Shown here: positions 26,775 to 36,510 of the stretch, piece by piece
How positions within the stretch are numbered: position 1 is the stretch's first letter
Layout of the letters: each line of letters begins with the position of its first letter
DNA from: CAVSLM01 sp963728895
GTDB taxonomy: Bacteria > Pseudomonadota > Gammaproteobacteria > JBBQDK01
Assembly: GCA_963728895.1 (NCBI GenBank)
Contig: CAVSLM010000003.1
Coordinates: 62,001-126,000, forward strand
Reading direction: 5' to 3'
Length of the DNA stretch: 64,000 nt
Position numbers and translations under genes: made by a program
Notes under the pieces: model-generated
Seen by the model: only the letters and a program-made list of their open reading frames with translations
Database searches by the model: none
What the model was told of the DNA's origin: nothing

Positions 26775-28610
26775 TCACCAGGCGTCGAGACCGGCGAGCC
26801 GACCGGGGCGCCGACGCTGCCAGGCGCCGTTCTCCACCAGGGCCACGACGCGATGCGCGGCTCCTCGACCGGTGCGAAGGCGATGAACAGCGCGTGATCG
26901 CGCAAGGCTCTCGGCGATGTCCTCCGCGTGATAGCGCTCGTCCTGGCGCGAGCCCGAACACCTGGGCGGTACCGGTCTTGCCGGCGATGCGTAAGGTGCG
27001 TCACTGCCGATGCGCCGCGCAGTGCCGTGCACGCTGTGCACGACGTCGTCATGGCCTCGAATCACGCCGTCCCAGGCATCTCGGGCAGGCACCGGCACCG
27101 GCGGCAGCGGACGGTGGCGTAGGACCTCCAGCGGCGCGGCCGGTGGTGCGCTGCAGAGCGGACAGCAGGCGCGGGCGATAGCGCTTGCCGTGCACTGCAA
27201 GCGCCGCGGCGCCGCTGCGAGCTGCAGCGGCGTCGCAAGAGGTATAGCCCTGGCCGATGCCGGTGATCAGCGTCTCGCCGGGAAACCAGCCGCGGCGGCC
27301 GGGCGAAAACTTTCTGTTTCCATTCGCGCGAGGGCATCAGGCCGGGGAGCTCGCCGGTGACATCGATGCCGGTTTTGGCGCCGAAGCCGAAGAAGCTGAG
27401 AAAGTCGTGCAGGCGATCGATGTCGAGGACATGGGCCAGCGAGTAGAAATACACGTCGCACGACTGCGTGATGGCATCGTGCAGGTCCATGGGTCCGTGC
27501 CCGCCGCGCTTCCAGTCGCGGTACTTGCGCTCGACGTTGGGCAGGGTGTAGTAGCCCGGGCAGTACACCTTGTGATTGAAATCGGTCACTCCGTAATAGA
27601 GGCCCGCCAGACCGACGAAGGGCTTGATGGTCGAGCCCGGCGGGTACTGGCCGAGCAGGGCGCGGTTGTACATGGGGCGCGAGGGGGCTTTCTGCAGCTC
27701 GCGGTAGGATGCCGGATCGATGCCGTTGACGAAGGGATCGGGGTCGTAGCCGGGATTGCTCACCAGCGCCAGCACCGCGCCGGTCTCCGGCTCGATGGCC
27801 ACCAGCGCGCCGCTCGATTCGCCCAGCGCCGCTTCGCCCACCACCTGCAACCGGAAATCAATGCTGAGATAGAGGTTCTTGCCCGGCACCGGCGGGTTAT
27901 TCTGCAGGACCCGCAGCACCCGCCCCTGGGCGTTGACCTCGACCTGCTGATATCCGACCTGGCCGTGCAGCAGATCCTCGTAGGACTTTTCGATGCCCAC
28001 CTTGCCGATGTGGCTGGTGCCGCTGTATTCGGCGGCGTTGAGATGCTGCAGGTCTTCCTCGTCGATGCGCCCGACGTAGCCGACGGCGTGCACGGCATGC
28101 GCCCCGAGCGGGTAATAGCGCGTCAGGCGCACTGCTACGTCGACGCCGGGGAAACGATGCCGGTTCACCGAGAAACGCGCCACCTCCTCCTCGTTGAGCC
28201 GCAGACGCAGCGGTACACCGTCGAAGTGGCGCATGCGCTTCAGCAGCTTGTGGAAGCGCGCGCAGGTCCTCCTCGCGCAGGGTGACGATCTTGCCGAGCT
28301 CGCGCAGCGTGGCATTCATGTCCTCGACCTGCTCGGGAATCACTTCGAGGTCGTAGGAGGGCACGTTCTCCGCCAGCACCACGCCGTTGCGGTCGAAGAT
28401 CAACCCACGCGTGGGCGGCAGCGCAATGATCTTGACGCGGTTTTCCTCGGACTGGGTGGTGTAGAGGTCGTGATTGACGACCTGCAGATAGAACAGCCGG
28501 ATCACCAGGAATCCGATCAAGGCCAGCATGGTCACCAGGGCCACGACGGTGCGGCTGATGAACAGCCGGGTCTCCAGGAAGTGGTCCTTGAGCGGAATGC
28601 GGTTGTTCAT
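26775..28610 (-). CDS. mrdA: Penicillin-binding protein 2 (MrdA), several frameshifts as written
   Basis: A class B transpeptidase of the elongasome, partner of RodA. The start at 28610 gives a cytoplasmic tail and membrane helix (VVALVTMLALIGFLVIRLFY) and LPPTRGLIFDRNGVVLAENV. The frame shifts near 28255-28263, then runs through VGYVGRIDEEDLQHLNAAEY, the active site PPGSTIKPFVGLAGLYYG and ITQSCDVYFYSLAH. It shifts again near 27300 (WFPGETLITGIGQGY) and several more times to 26775, where pieces such as TARRIGSDAPY and AEDIAESL remain recognisable. The KTGT motif is not readable in one frame. Probably base errors rather than loss. Confidence 0.85.
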
Positions 28611-28635
28611 GCGGCGGGGCGGGCTGGGGCCTGCT

Positions 28636-29124
28636 TCAGGTGACCCGGAAGCGGCGTCGCACGTCGCGCAATACGACGAACAGCCATGGCCAGAGCAGCA
28701 TGCCGACGAGCGAGGGAGCCCAGTAGATCCAGGAGCGTGGCGGGCGTCCCGTGATGCCGTTCACCCACATCACCAGCAGCTGGTTGAGGAGCAGGAGGAA
28801 CAGCACCGTCAGCGACTGCTGCCAAAGCGGATAGACGCGGATGCGCTGGTGCAGCTTCAAAGACAGGTACGCGACCACGGCAAGACCCAGCGCATGCTGG
28901 CCGAGCAGCGTGCCGGTGAGCACGTCGACCAGCAGCCCGACGCTCCAACCGATGCCGACGCCCACACGCTGGGGCAGCGCCATGCTCCAGTAGAGCAGCA
29001 CCAGCGCCACCCAGTCCGGGCGCAACGGGCGCGCCCACTCCGGCAGAGGCAGTATGGTGAGGCCCAGCGCGATGATGAAACTGAGCGTGATGGCCCACCC
29101 GCCGTGGTGCCGTACCAGGGTCAC
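28636..29124 (-). CDS. mreD: Rod-shape-determining protein MreD
   Basis: 162 residues, almost entirely hydrophobic with about five membrane helices (AITLSFIIALGLTILPLP, WVALVLLYWSMAL, VGIGWSVGLLVDVLTGTLLG, SLTVLFLLLLNQLLVMWV, PSLVGMLLWPWLFVVLRDV). The GLLVDVLTGTLLGQHAL stretch is typical of MreD. It overlaps the mreC stop by four bases and precedes mrdA. Confidence 0.93.
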   Translation of the reverse strand: MTLVRHHGGWAITLSFIIALGLTILPLPEWARPLRPDWVALVLLYWSMALPQRVGVGIGWSVGLLVDVLTGTLLGQHALGLAVVAYLSLKLHQRIRVYPLWQQSLTVLFLLLLNQLLVMWVNGITGRPPRSWIYWAPSLVGMLLWPWLFVVLRDVRRRFRVT

Positions 29125-30206
29125 GGTGCGGAAGGCCGCGTGGCGTTGGAACGCGCCACCCCGGCGGCGTCCGGTTGTCGCTCGTCTGACGGGTCCGGGG
29201 ATGGCGCCTTGGCGGGGGCCTCCTCGGCGGGGGCTTCCTCGGTGGCAGTCTGCGCGTCCGCTGCCGGGTGCGCGCGGGATGCGGGCGCTGCAGGTGCAAC
29301 GCTCTTGCGGGCCGACCAGACCAGGAGCACTTCGCGGCTGCGATCGAGGCGCGCGGTGGGCGTCGCCGCGACGGCGGCGAAAGGACTGCCGGGGTCCTGC
29401 AGCACCTCGGATACGACGGCCACCGGATAGTCGGGCGGAAAGCGTCCGCCGAGACCGGAAGTGATCAGCAGATCGCCGACCCGGATGTCGACGTTGTTCG
29501 GCAGATGCGGCAGCTCCAGGCGATTGAGCGAGCCGGTGCCGACGGCGATGGCACGCAGACCGTTGCGATTGACCTGCACCGGCAGCGCGTGGTTGGGATC
29601 GGTGATCAGGATGGCGGTCGAGGAGACGGGCCCGGTGTGCAGGATCTGCCCCATCACGCCGGCGGCGTCGAGCACCGGCTGGCCGACATACACGCCCTGG
29701 CGGCCGCCCTTGTTGATCAGCACCTGATGCTTGTTGGGATCGAGGTCCACCGCCAGGAGTTCGGCGATCAGCACCCGCTCGCCGACCTTGGAGGAGGATT
29801 CCAGCAGCTTGCGCAGGCGCGCATTCTCGGCCTGCAGGGCGGCGAACTTCTGCAGACGGGCGCGCAGCAGCAGCTGCTGCTCGCGCAATGCCGCGTTCTC
29901 GCGCAGCAGTCCCATGCGCGTGTTGAATCCCTCCGCCAGCCAGCCACCCGCCTCAGTCGGAAGATTCACCAGGTATTGCAGCGGAAAGAGCGCGGCGGAT
30001 AGTGCGGCGCGCACCGCCTCCAGATGATGCTGGCGGTGATCGACGGTCATCAGGGTGATGGAAGCCAGCACGAACACCACCAGTCGTGCCGTGATCGAAG
30101 GACCCTGTGTGAATAGCAGCTTGATGGCCGGCCTCTCAGCGACAGGTACGAGGACGAGGAGGCGGATCGGCCCGGGTCGGAGCGCCCGCCAGGGCCGTGG
30201 TCGCAC
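29121..30206 (-). CDS. mreC: Cell-shape protein MreC
   Basis: Up to 361 residues: one membrane helix (ARLVVFVLASITLMTVD), a periplasmic coiled coil (LRENAALREQQLLLRARLQKFAA), then two beta-barrel domains (LIAELLAVDLDPNKHQVLINKG; RVGDLLITSGLGGRFPPDYP). The C-terminus is an unusually long Ala/Pro/Glu tail (about 70 residues) with TEEAPAEEAPAKAP-like repeats. The ATG at 30206 gives a longer N-terminus than usual; family starts near FTQGPS suggest a later non-ATG codon, so the start is uncertain. It links MreB to PBP2/RodA. Confidence 0.93.
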   Translation of the reverse strand: MRPRPWRALRPGPIRLLVLVPVAERPAIKLLFTQGPSITARLVVFVLASITLMTVDHRQHHLEAVRAALSAALFPLQYLVNLPTEAGGWLAEGFNTRMGLLRENAALREQQLLLRARLQKFAALQAENARLRKLLESSSKVGERVLIAELLAVDLDPNKHQVLINKGGRQGVYVGQPVLDAAGVMGQILHTGPVSSTAILITDPNHALPVQVNRNGLRAIAVGTGSLNRLELPHLPNNVDIRVGDLLITSGLGGRFPPDYPVAVVSEVLQDPGSPFAAVAATPTARLDRSREVLLVWSARKSVAPAAPASRAHPAADAQTATEEAPAEEAPAKAPSPDPSDERQPDAAGVARSNATRPSAP

Positions 30207-30303
30207 GCAACGAATCCGGCCGCGCTAACGGCAGCGATGCCTCTTCCTTGTGCCCGGGGTCCGGTTCCGCGGCGTCGGCGCGCGCACCGCCCCCACGGCT
30301 GCG

Positions 30304-31350
30304 CTATTCGACGGCGAACACGTCGCCGCCGCGTTCGTCGATCAGCTCCAGTGCCCGCCCGCCACCGCGGGCCACACAGGTGAGCGGGTCCTCGGCCACC
30401 ACCACCGGCAGCCCGGTTTCCTCCATGATCAGCCGGTCGATGTCGCGCAGCAGCGCGCCGCCACCGGTCAGCACGATGCCGCGTTCGGCGACGTCGGCGC
30501 CGAGCTCCGGCGGCGTCTGTTCGAGCGCGATCTTCACCGCCCCGACGATGCCCGCCAGCGGTTCCTGCAGCGCTTCCAGAATCTCGTTGCTGTTCAGCGT
30601 GAAGCTGCGCGGCACGCCCTGCGCGAGATTGCGCCCCTTGACCTCGATCTCGCGCATCTCCTGGCCCGGATAGGCGGAGCCGATTTCGTGCTTGATGCGC
30701 TCGGCGGTCGCCTCCCCGATCAGCGTGCCGTAGTTGCGGCGCACGTAATTGATCACGGCCTCGTCGAGCCGGTCGCCGCCGATGCGCACCGAGGACGAGT
30801 AGACGATGCCGTTCAGCGAGATCACTGCGACCTCCGACGTGCCGCCGCCGATGTCGAGCACCATGGAGCCGCTGGCCTCATCCACCGGCATGCCAGCGCC
30901 GATGGCCGCCGCCATCGGCTCCTCGATCAGGTACACCTCGCGTGCCCCGGCGCCGGCAGCCGACTCCTTGATGGCGCGCCGCTCCACCTGGGTGGAGCCG
31001 CAGGGCACGCACACCAGGACCCGGGGGCTTGGGCGGAAGAAGCGCGCCTCGTGTACCTTGTGGATGAAATGCTGCAGCATCTTTTCGGTGACCGTGAAGT
31101 CGGCGATCACGCCATCCTTCATGGGACGGATGGCAATGATGTTGCCCGGGGTGCGCCCGAGCATGCGCTTGGCTTCCATGCCCACGGCGGCGATACTCTT
31201 GGGTCCGCCCGGACCGCGATCCTGGCGTATGGCGACCACCGAAGGCTCGTTGAGAACGATGCCCTTGCCGCGCACATAAATAAGAGTGTTGGCTGTGCCC
31301 AGGTCGATGGAGAGGTCATTCGAGAACAAACCCAGCAGACGTTTGTACAT
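30304..31350 (-). CDS. mreB: Rod-shape-determining actin homologue MreB
   Basis: 348 residues from the ATG at 31350 (MYKRLLGLFSNDLSIDLGTA). It has actin-fold phosphate loops (DLGTANTLIYVRGKG; VLDIGGGTSEVAVISL) and VLTGGGALLRDIDRLI. It forms membrane-bound filaments that guide the elongasome. An upstream ATG at 31473 is rejected because it reaches into the gatC promoter region and adds a non-family N-terminus. It is divergent from gatC. Confidence 0.96.
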   Translation of the reverse strand: MYKRLLGLFSNDLSIDLGTANTLIYVRGKGIVLNEPSVVAIRQDRGPGGPKSIAAVGMEAKRMLGRTPGNIIAIRPMKDGVIADFTVTEKMLQHFIHKVHEARFFRPSPRVLVCVPCGSTQVERRAIKESAAGAGAREVYLIEEPMAAAIGAGMPVDEASGSMVLDIGGGTSEVAVISLNGIVYSSSVRIGGDRLDEAVINYVRRNYGTLIGEATAERIKHEIGSAYPGQEMREIEVKGRNLAQGVPRSFTLNSNEILEALQEPLAGIVGAVKIALEQTPPELGADVAERGIVLTGGGALLRDIDRLIMEETGLPVVVAEDPLTCVARGGGRALELIDERGGDVFAVE

Positions 31351-31471
31351 TCTTTTGGCTCGCCTCTCCGGGGTGGGCAAAGCCCGTAATGTAGCAACGA
31401 GGGGGGCTTTGGGCAAGGAGACAACTGTGCTAACGTTTGCCATCGCGTAGTTCGAATCGGGTGGAGTGACC

Positions 31472-31759
31472 ATGTCGCTGGAAGCTGCCGACGTCGCAAA
31501 GATCGCGCACCTTGCACGTCTGATGATCGACGCTCAGGACATCCCCGAGTACGCGCGCAATCTCAGCAACATTCTCGCCTTCGTTCAGCAGATGAGCGCC
31601 GTCGACACCAGTCACGTCGCACCCATGGCGCATCCGCTGGATCAGGCGCAGCGGCTGCGTCCCGACGAGGTCACCGAGTGCGATCAGCGCGAGCGCTTCC
31701 AGTCGATCGCACCATTGGTCGAGGCCGGGTTGTACCTGGTGCCCAAGGTGATCGAGTAG
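31472..31759 (+). CDS. gatC: Asp-tRNA(Asn)/Glu-tRNA(Gln) amidotransferase subunit GatC
   Basis: 95 residues (MSLEAADVAKIAHLARLMID to LYLVPKVIE, the conserved C-terminal end). GatC stabilises GatA in the amidotransferase that makes Gln-tRNA(Gln) or Asn-tRNA(Asn). It begins the gatCAB operon, divergent from mreB across a 121-bp gap, the usual gammaproteobacterial arrangement. Confidence 0.95.
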   Translation: MSLEAADVAKIAHLARLMIDAQDIPEYARNLSNILAFVQQMSAVDTSHVAPMAHPLDQAQRLRPDEVTECDQRERFQSIAPLVEAGLYLVPKVIE

Positions 31760-31792
31760 ACGCAATCCCGCCGGCCGCCTCCGGAAGTCCGC

Positions 31793-33248
31793 ATGCACAC
31801 CAAGACCATCGCCGAGCTCTCGGCAGCGATGAACAGCGGCGAGTTCTCCAGCGTGGAGCTCACCGAGGCGCTGCTGCGCCGCATCGACGCAACTCGACCC
31901 CCGGCTCAACAGTTTCATCACCGTCACGGCAGAGCAGGCGCGCGCCGCGGCGCGCGCCGCCGATCAGCGGCGTGCCGCGGGTCATGCGGGGCCGTTGACC
32001 GGTGTGCCCTTCGCGCACAAGGACATTTTCTGTACGACCGGGGTGCGCACCTCGTGCGGGTCGCGCATGCTCGACACTTTCATTGCGCCTTACGATGCCA
32101 CCGTCACCGAACGGCTGAATGCCGCCGGGGCGGTCATGCTCGGCAAGACCAACATGGACGAGTTCGCTATGGGCTCTTCCAACGAGACCAGTTACTACGG
32201 TCCGGTGAAGAACCCGTGGAACCTGAAAGCGGTGCCCGGTGGCTCCTCGGGAGGCTCGGCCGCCGCGGTCGCCGCGCGCCTGGTGCCGGCGGCAACCGGC
32301 ACCGATACCGGTGGATCGATCCGCCAACCTGCGGCGCTGTGCGGTATCACCGGAATCAAGCCGACCTACGGCCGGGTGTCGCGCTGGGGCATGATCGCCT
32401 TCGCCTCCAGCCTGGACCAGGGTGGCCCCCTGGCGCGCACCGCGCACGATGCCGCCTTGCTGCTGCACGCCATGGCGGGCTATGACCCGCGCGATTCCAC
32501 CAGCGTCGATGCGCCGGTGCCCGATTACTGCGCGACGCTCGATGCGCCGCTCCACGGCCTGCGCATCGGTCTGCCGCGCGAGTTCTTCGGCGAAGGTCTG
32601 GACGCCTCGGTGGCGGCGGTGATCGAGACGGCACTCGCCGAGTACCGCCGCCTCGGCGCGGAAGTGCTCGAGGTCTCGCTGCCCAACACGGCGCTGGCGG
32701 TTCCGACCTATTATGTCGTCGCGCCCGCCGAATGCTCTTCCAACCTGTCGCGCTTCGACGGCGTGCGCTACGGCCATCGCTGCCAGGCGCCGCGCGATCT
32801 GGAGGATCTGTACAAGCGATCCCGCGGCGAAGGCTTTGGTGCCGAGGTCAAGCGGCGCATCATGATCGGCACCTACGTGCTGTCGGCGGGCTACTACGAC
32901 GCCTATTACCTCAAGGCCCAGCAGCTGCGCCGCCTCATCAGCGAGGACTTTCGCCAGGCGTTCGCCAACGTCGACGTCATCATGGGCCCGACCTCCCCCA
33001 CGGTCGCTTTCGATCTCGGCGCGAAGCTCGACGACCCGGTGACCATGTACCTGTCGGACATCTACACCATCGCCGTCAACCTCGCCGGCCTGCCCGCCAT
33101 GTCCATCCCGGCCGGTTTCGTCGAAGGGCGTCCCGTGGGACTGCAGATCATCGGCAACTATTTCCAGGAGGCGCGCCTGCTCAACGTCGCACATCGCTAC
33201 CAGCAGGCGAGCGACTGGCACGCGCGCGAGCCGGACGGCTTCCAGTAG
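31793..33248 (+). CDS. gatA: Glutaminyl/asparaginyl-tRNA amidotransferase subunit GatA (one frameshift as written)
   Basis: Amidase-signature subunit that releases ammonia from glutamine. The ATG at 31793 starts MHTKTIAELSAAMNSGEFSS and reads to RRID. One extra A at 31891-31892 shifts the frame; removing it gives ALDPRLNSFITVTAEQARAA and joins to VPFAHKDIF. The Ser-cisSer-Lys triad is visible: Lys in AHKDIF, cis-Ser in GGSSGGSAAAV and the nucleophile in GTDTGGSIRQPA. Corrected length is about 484 residues. Both neighbours are intact, so a single-base error is likely. Confidence 0.93.
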
Positions 33249-33259
33249 AGGACCCGGGC

Positions 33260-34696
33260 ATGGAATGGGAAGTGGTGATCGGGCTGGAAATCCACGCCCA
33301 GCTGGCGACCCGGAGCAAGGTGTTCTCGGGCGCCTCCACGGCGTTCGGCGCCCCGCCCAATACCCAGGCCTGCGCGGTCGACCTTGGCCTGCCGGGCGTG
33401 CTGCCGGTGCTCAATGCCGAGGCGGTGCGTATGGCGGTGAAATTCGGGCTTGCGACCGGCGCGACCATTGCCACGCGCTCGGTATTCGCGCGCAAGAACT
33501 ATTTCTACCCGGACCTGCCCAAGGGCTATCAGATCAGCCAGTACGAGCTGCCGGTGGTGCGCAGCGGCCAGGTGGAGATCCAGGTCGAGGATCAGCCGGC
33601 GAAGGTCATCGGCATCACCCGGGCGCATCTCGAAGAGGACGCGGGCAAGTCCCTGCACGAGGATTTCCACGGCCTCACCGGCATCGATCTCAACCGCGCC
33701 GGGACGCCTCTTCTGGAGATCGTCTCCGAGCCCGACATGCGCTCGGCGCGCGAGGCGGTGGCCTACATGAAGCGCATCCACGCCCTGGTTCGTTATCTCG
33801 AAATCTGCGACGGCAACATGCAGGAGGGCTCGTTTCGCTGCGACGCCAACGTGTCGGTGCGCCCGCTGGGCCAGCACAAGTTCGGCGTGCGCACCGAGAC
33901 CAAGAACCTCAATTCGTTCCGCTTCGTGGAGCGCGCCATTCACTACGAGGTACGGCGCCAGATCGAAGTCCTCGAAGGCGGCGGCGCCGTGGTACAGGAG
34001 ACGCGGCTCTACGATTCCGAGCGCGCCGAGACGCGCCCCATGCGCAGCAAGGAGGAGGCGAACGACTATCGCTACTTCCCGGACCCGGATCTGCTGCCGC
34101 TTGGGATCGATCAAACCTTCGTCGAGCAGGTGCGCGCCACGCTCCCCGAGCTGCCCGATGCCAAGCGCAACCGCTTCATGGAGCAGTACGGACTGAATGC
34201 CTACGATGGCGGCGTGCTTACCGCCACCCGCGAGCTGGCGGATTACTTCGAGGCCGTGGCCGGTGCGACCGGCGGCGATCCGAAGCTCGCCGCCAACTGG
34301 GTGATGGGCGAGCTGGCCGGCGCCCTCAACCGTGAGGGTCGGGACATCGTCGATAGTCCGGTGGACGCCGCGGCGCTGGCCGGCCTGTTGCGGCGCATCG
34401 CAGACGACACCATCTCGGGGAAGATCGCCAAGGAGGTGTTCGAAGGCATGTGGAACGGCGAGGGCGACGCCGACACCGTGATCGAGCGCAAGGGCCTGCG
34501 CCAGATCACCGACACCGGTGCCATCGAGGCGGTGATCGCCGAGGTGCTGCAGGCGCATCCCAGGCAGCTCGAGCAATACCGCGCCGGACAGGAAAAGCTC
34601 TTCGGCTTCTTCGTCGGCCAGGTGATGAAGGCCTCGCAAGGCAAGGCCAACCCCGCCCAGGTCAATCAGCTGCTGAGAAAGCTGCTATCGAGCTGA
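33260..34696 (+). CDS. gatB: Asp-tRNA(Asn)/Glu-tRNA(Gln) amidotransferase subunit GatB
   Basis: 478 residues from the ATG at 33260: MEWEVVIGLEIHAQLATRSK, then FYPDLPKGYQISQYELPV, HLEEDAGKS and GIDLNRAGTPLLEIVSEPD, the core GatB motifs, with the tail domain ending AQVNQLLRKLLSS. It activates the misacylated tRNA with ATP and transfers ammonia from GatA. It starts 11 bp after gatA. Confidence 0.96.
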   Translation: MEWEVVIGLEIHAQLATRSKVFSGASTAFGAPPNTQACAVDLGLPGVLPVLNAEAVRMAVKFGLATGATIATRSVFARKNYFYPDLPKGYQISQYELPVVRSGQVEIQVEDQPAKVIGITRAHLEEDAGKSLHEDFHGLTGIDLNRAGTPLLEIVSEPDMRSAREAVAYMKRIHALVRYLEICDGNMQEGSFRCDANVSVRPLGQHKFGVRTETKNLNSFRFVERAIHYEVRRQIEVLEGGGAVVQETRLYDSERAETRPMRSKEEANDYRYFPDPDLLPLGIDQTFVEQVRATLPELPDAKRNRFMEQYGLNAYDGGVLTATRELADYFEAVAGATGGDPKLAANWVMGELAGALNREGRDIVDSPVDAAALAGLLRRIADDTISGKIAKEVFEGMWNGEGDADTVIERKGLRQITDTGAIEAVIAEVLQAHPRQLEQYRAGQEKLFGFFVGQVMKASQGKANPAQVNQLLRKLLSS

Positions 34697-34705
34697 GCAT
34701 TGGAC

Positions 34706-34732
34706 GGTGGATTCGCTGTGCTTATCCGCCCT
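34706..34732. repeat. Degraded half of the GGCGGAT...ATCCGCCCT repeat
   Basis: GGTGGATTCGCTGTGCTTATCCGCCCT resembles the right arm of the inverted-repeat element at 959-987, with three or four changes, and is palindromic at its ends. It lies ten bases after gatB, opening a repeat-rich gap (34697-35222). Confidence 0.6.
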
Positions 34733-34837
34733 CTCATGTTGCGCTCGAGCCGAGCATCCGACGCGCGCAAGGCGCACTCCCTGTGCGTCCGAGTTCCCGC
34801 AGGCGTTTGTTCAACCTGCGCAGCATGCGCATCGCGG

Positions 34838-35174
34838 GGGGCTTTGCAACGCGATGGTGCGGCGCGCAGCGCCGCTGCTTTCGAGCTCGCCGCCGACATC
34901 GCAGTGATACGCGGCAGACGCGCCCCTGCGGGTCGCCATCGTGCCGCCGGGAGCGACGCTTCTACAAGGGGGGTGGCTCGTCCCCGGAAGGACCATGATC
35001 CCCTGCGGGTGTACGTGGGTCCTGCCGGCCTGAATGGCGACACCGTGGGAGCGGGGCTTTGCACCGCGATCATGCAGCGCTTCAGCGCCGCTCGGTTCCG
35101 AGCCCTCGACAGGAGGCGAAGAACACCGGCGGCCCTGGGGGCCGCGATCGCGCCGCCGCGAGCGACGCTCCGAC
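34838..35174. repeat. Two diverged copies of a ~125-bp intergenic repeat
   Basis: Copy 1 (34838-34965) and copy 2 (35053-35174) are direct repeats. Both open GGGGCTTTGCA(A/C)CGCGAT, have a CAGCGCCGCT block soon after, and end with GAGCGACGCT. The pattern (GGGAGCGGGGCTTTGC...) belongs to the intergenic repeats common in gammaproteobacterial genomes. No gene is convincing in 34697-35222; reading frames there follow the repeat. Confidence 0.6.
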
Positions 35175-35188
35175 GGGTGCTTCGTTCG

Positions 35189-35219
35189 CCAGCCGCTGGC
35201 CGGCTGGTGAGATTTCCGG
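35189..35219. repeat. REP-like repeat, partial copy C (inverted orientation)
   Basis: On the minus strand this reads CCGGAAATCTCACC followed by a perfect hairpin, CCAGCCG and CGGCTGG around a 5-base loop. That is the same head as copy B at 9377-9406. It ends three bases before the moeB stop, so it sits at the 3' end of the moeB transcript. Confidence 0.65.
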
Positions 35220-35222
35220 CTG

Positions 35223-36005
35223 CTAGGGTGATGCGGAGCGCGTCGCCCTGGTGGCACAGACGGGACAGGAAGGGTCCTTGCGCAGCTTCACGGTGCGTGA
35301 CTCCATGCTCATGGCATCCAGCAGCCATAGCCGTCCCACCAGCGGCGAGCCCACGCCGGTGAGGATCTTGAGCACCTCGGTCGCCTGCACGCTGCCGATG
35401 ATGCCGGCCACCGGGGCGAGGACACCGGTCTGGCTGCAGGTTTCGGCGAGCTCCGCTTCGTCACGGTACAGGCAGCGGTAGCAGGGGCTGTCCGGCCGGC
35501 CGGGGAGGAACACCGAGACCTGCCCTTCGAAGCGGATCACGGCGCCGGACACCAGCGGGGTCTCGCTCCGCACGCAGGCCTCGTTCAGCGCGAAGCGGGT
35601 GGCGAAATTGTCGGTGGCGTCCACCACTACTTGGGCTGCCGCAACCTCGCGCAGCAACGCCTCGCCCTCCAGCCGTTCGCCGATTCCGGTGAAGGTGACC
35701 AGGGGGTTCAAGGCGCGCAGCCGGTCGTGCGCCGACGCGATCTTGGGACGGCCGATGTCGCCGGTGCCGTGCACGATCTGCCGTTGCAGATTGGAAAGAT
35801 CCACCCGGTCGAAGTCCGTGCCGACCAGATGGCCTACGCCGGCGGCGGCGAGATACATGGCCACCGGAGAGCCGAGACCGCCGAGGCCGACGATGAGCAC
35901 GCGTGCATCGCGCAGCTTCTGCTGCCCCGCGACATCGAGCTGCGGCAGCATGATCTGCCGGCTGTAACGCAACAGCTCGGCGTCGTCCATCTCTTCCATG
36001 GTCAC
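35223..36005 (-). CDS. moeB: Molybdopterin-synthase adenylyltransferase MoeB
   Basis: 260 residues. E1-like ATP-binding loop VLIVGLGGLGSPVAMYLAAA, then DFDRVDLSNLQRQIVHGTGD, VVDATDNFATR, and two zinc-type Cys pairs (CYRCLY and CPVC near the C-terminus). It adenylates the C-terminus of MoaD in molybdopterin synthesis; ThiF-like use on another ubiquitin-like protein cannot be excluded. Its place downstream of prmC matches the hemA-prfA-prmC-moeB order known in Pseudomonas. Confidence 0.92.
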   Translation of the reverse strand: MTMEEMDDAELLRYSRQIMLPQLDVAGQQKLRDARVLIVGLGGLGSPVAMYLAAAGVGHLVGTDFDRVDLSNLQRQIVHGTGDIGRPKIASAHDRLRALNPLVTFTGIGERLEGEALLREVAAAQVVVDATDNFATRFALNEACVRSETPLVSGAVIRFEGQVSVFLPGRPDSPCYRCLYRDEAELAETCSQTGVLAPVAGIIGSVQATEVLKILTGVGSPLVGRLWLLDAMSMESRTVKLRKDPSCPVCATRATRSASP

Positions 36006-36058
36006 AGAATATAGGCGATGGCGGGGAGCCAGGTTGCCGGGCGGGGGCCCGGAGCGGT

Positions 36059-36460
36059 TCAGAGGTACTTGCGCCAGTAATCGGGACGGTGGTCACGGCA
36101 GCCGTGGCGCAGGCGCTCGTAGCGGCTGATGAAGACCTCGCGCGTGCAGTTGCTGCGCGCGCAGCCCAGATTGGCGCACTGGGTTTCCTCGGTGTAGTAG
36201 AACAGGGCGCGCTTGAGCTTGCTGAGCAGGCTGGCGTCGAGATGGAAACCGAGCTCGGTCAGGGTGTCCTCGATGATCTTCAACGAAATGCGCGTGACGT
36301 CGTAACTGACGTGCAGACAGGTGGGGCCGACCGGGCGCAGCTCGACCAAGCCCTCCGCACCACTCAGGAGCAGCATGGCCGTTGTGGCCTGGTCCTTGTC
36401 GGGGTGCAACGCGCAGAAGTGGATCTCGCGGTGCTTGATGACGTCGCTGGCGGCATCCAT
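36059..36460 (-). CDS. Conserved-looking small Cys/His protein of unknown function
   Basis: 133 residues, no signal peptide. The first half has an HMA-like beta-alpha feel (GLVELRPVGPTCLHVSYDVT, then SLKIIEDTLTELGFHLD). The second half carries ETQCANLGCARSNC followed by HGCRDHRPDYW, a cluster of four Cys and two His that could bind a metal. Composition is clearly protein-like. It sits between prmC and moeB on the same strand, in a molybdopterin / translation-factor cluster. I do not recognise the family. Confidence 0.7.
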   Translation of the reverse strand: MDAASDVIKHREIHFCALHPDKDQATTAMLLLSGAEGLVELRPVGPTCLHVSYDVTRISLKIIEDTLTELGFHLDASLLSKLKRALFYYTEETQCANLGCARSNCTREVFISRYERLRHGCRDHRPDYWRKYL

Positions 36461-36510
36461 GGCGCCATCGTAGCCCCACGCCCGAAATAATCAAGCATGC
36501 AGTAGGGTTA

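Noticed and set aside
34697..35222. Small genes in the gap between gatB and moeB
   Set aside because: All frames follow the repeat copies and have no consistent start signals or codon pattern.
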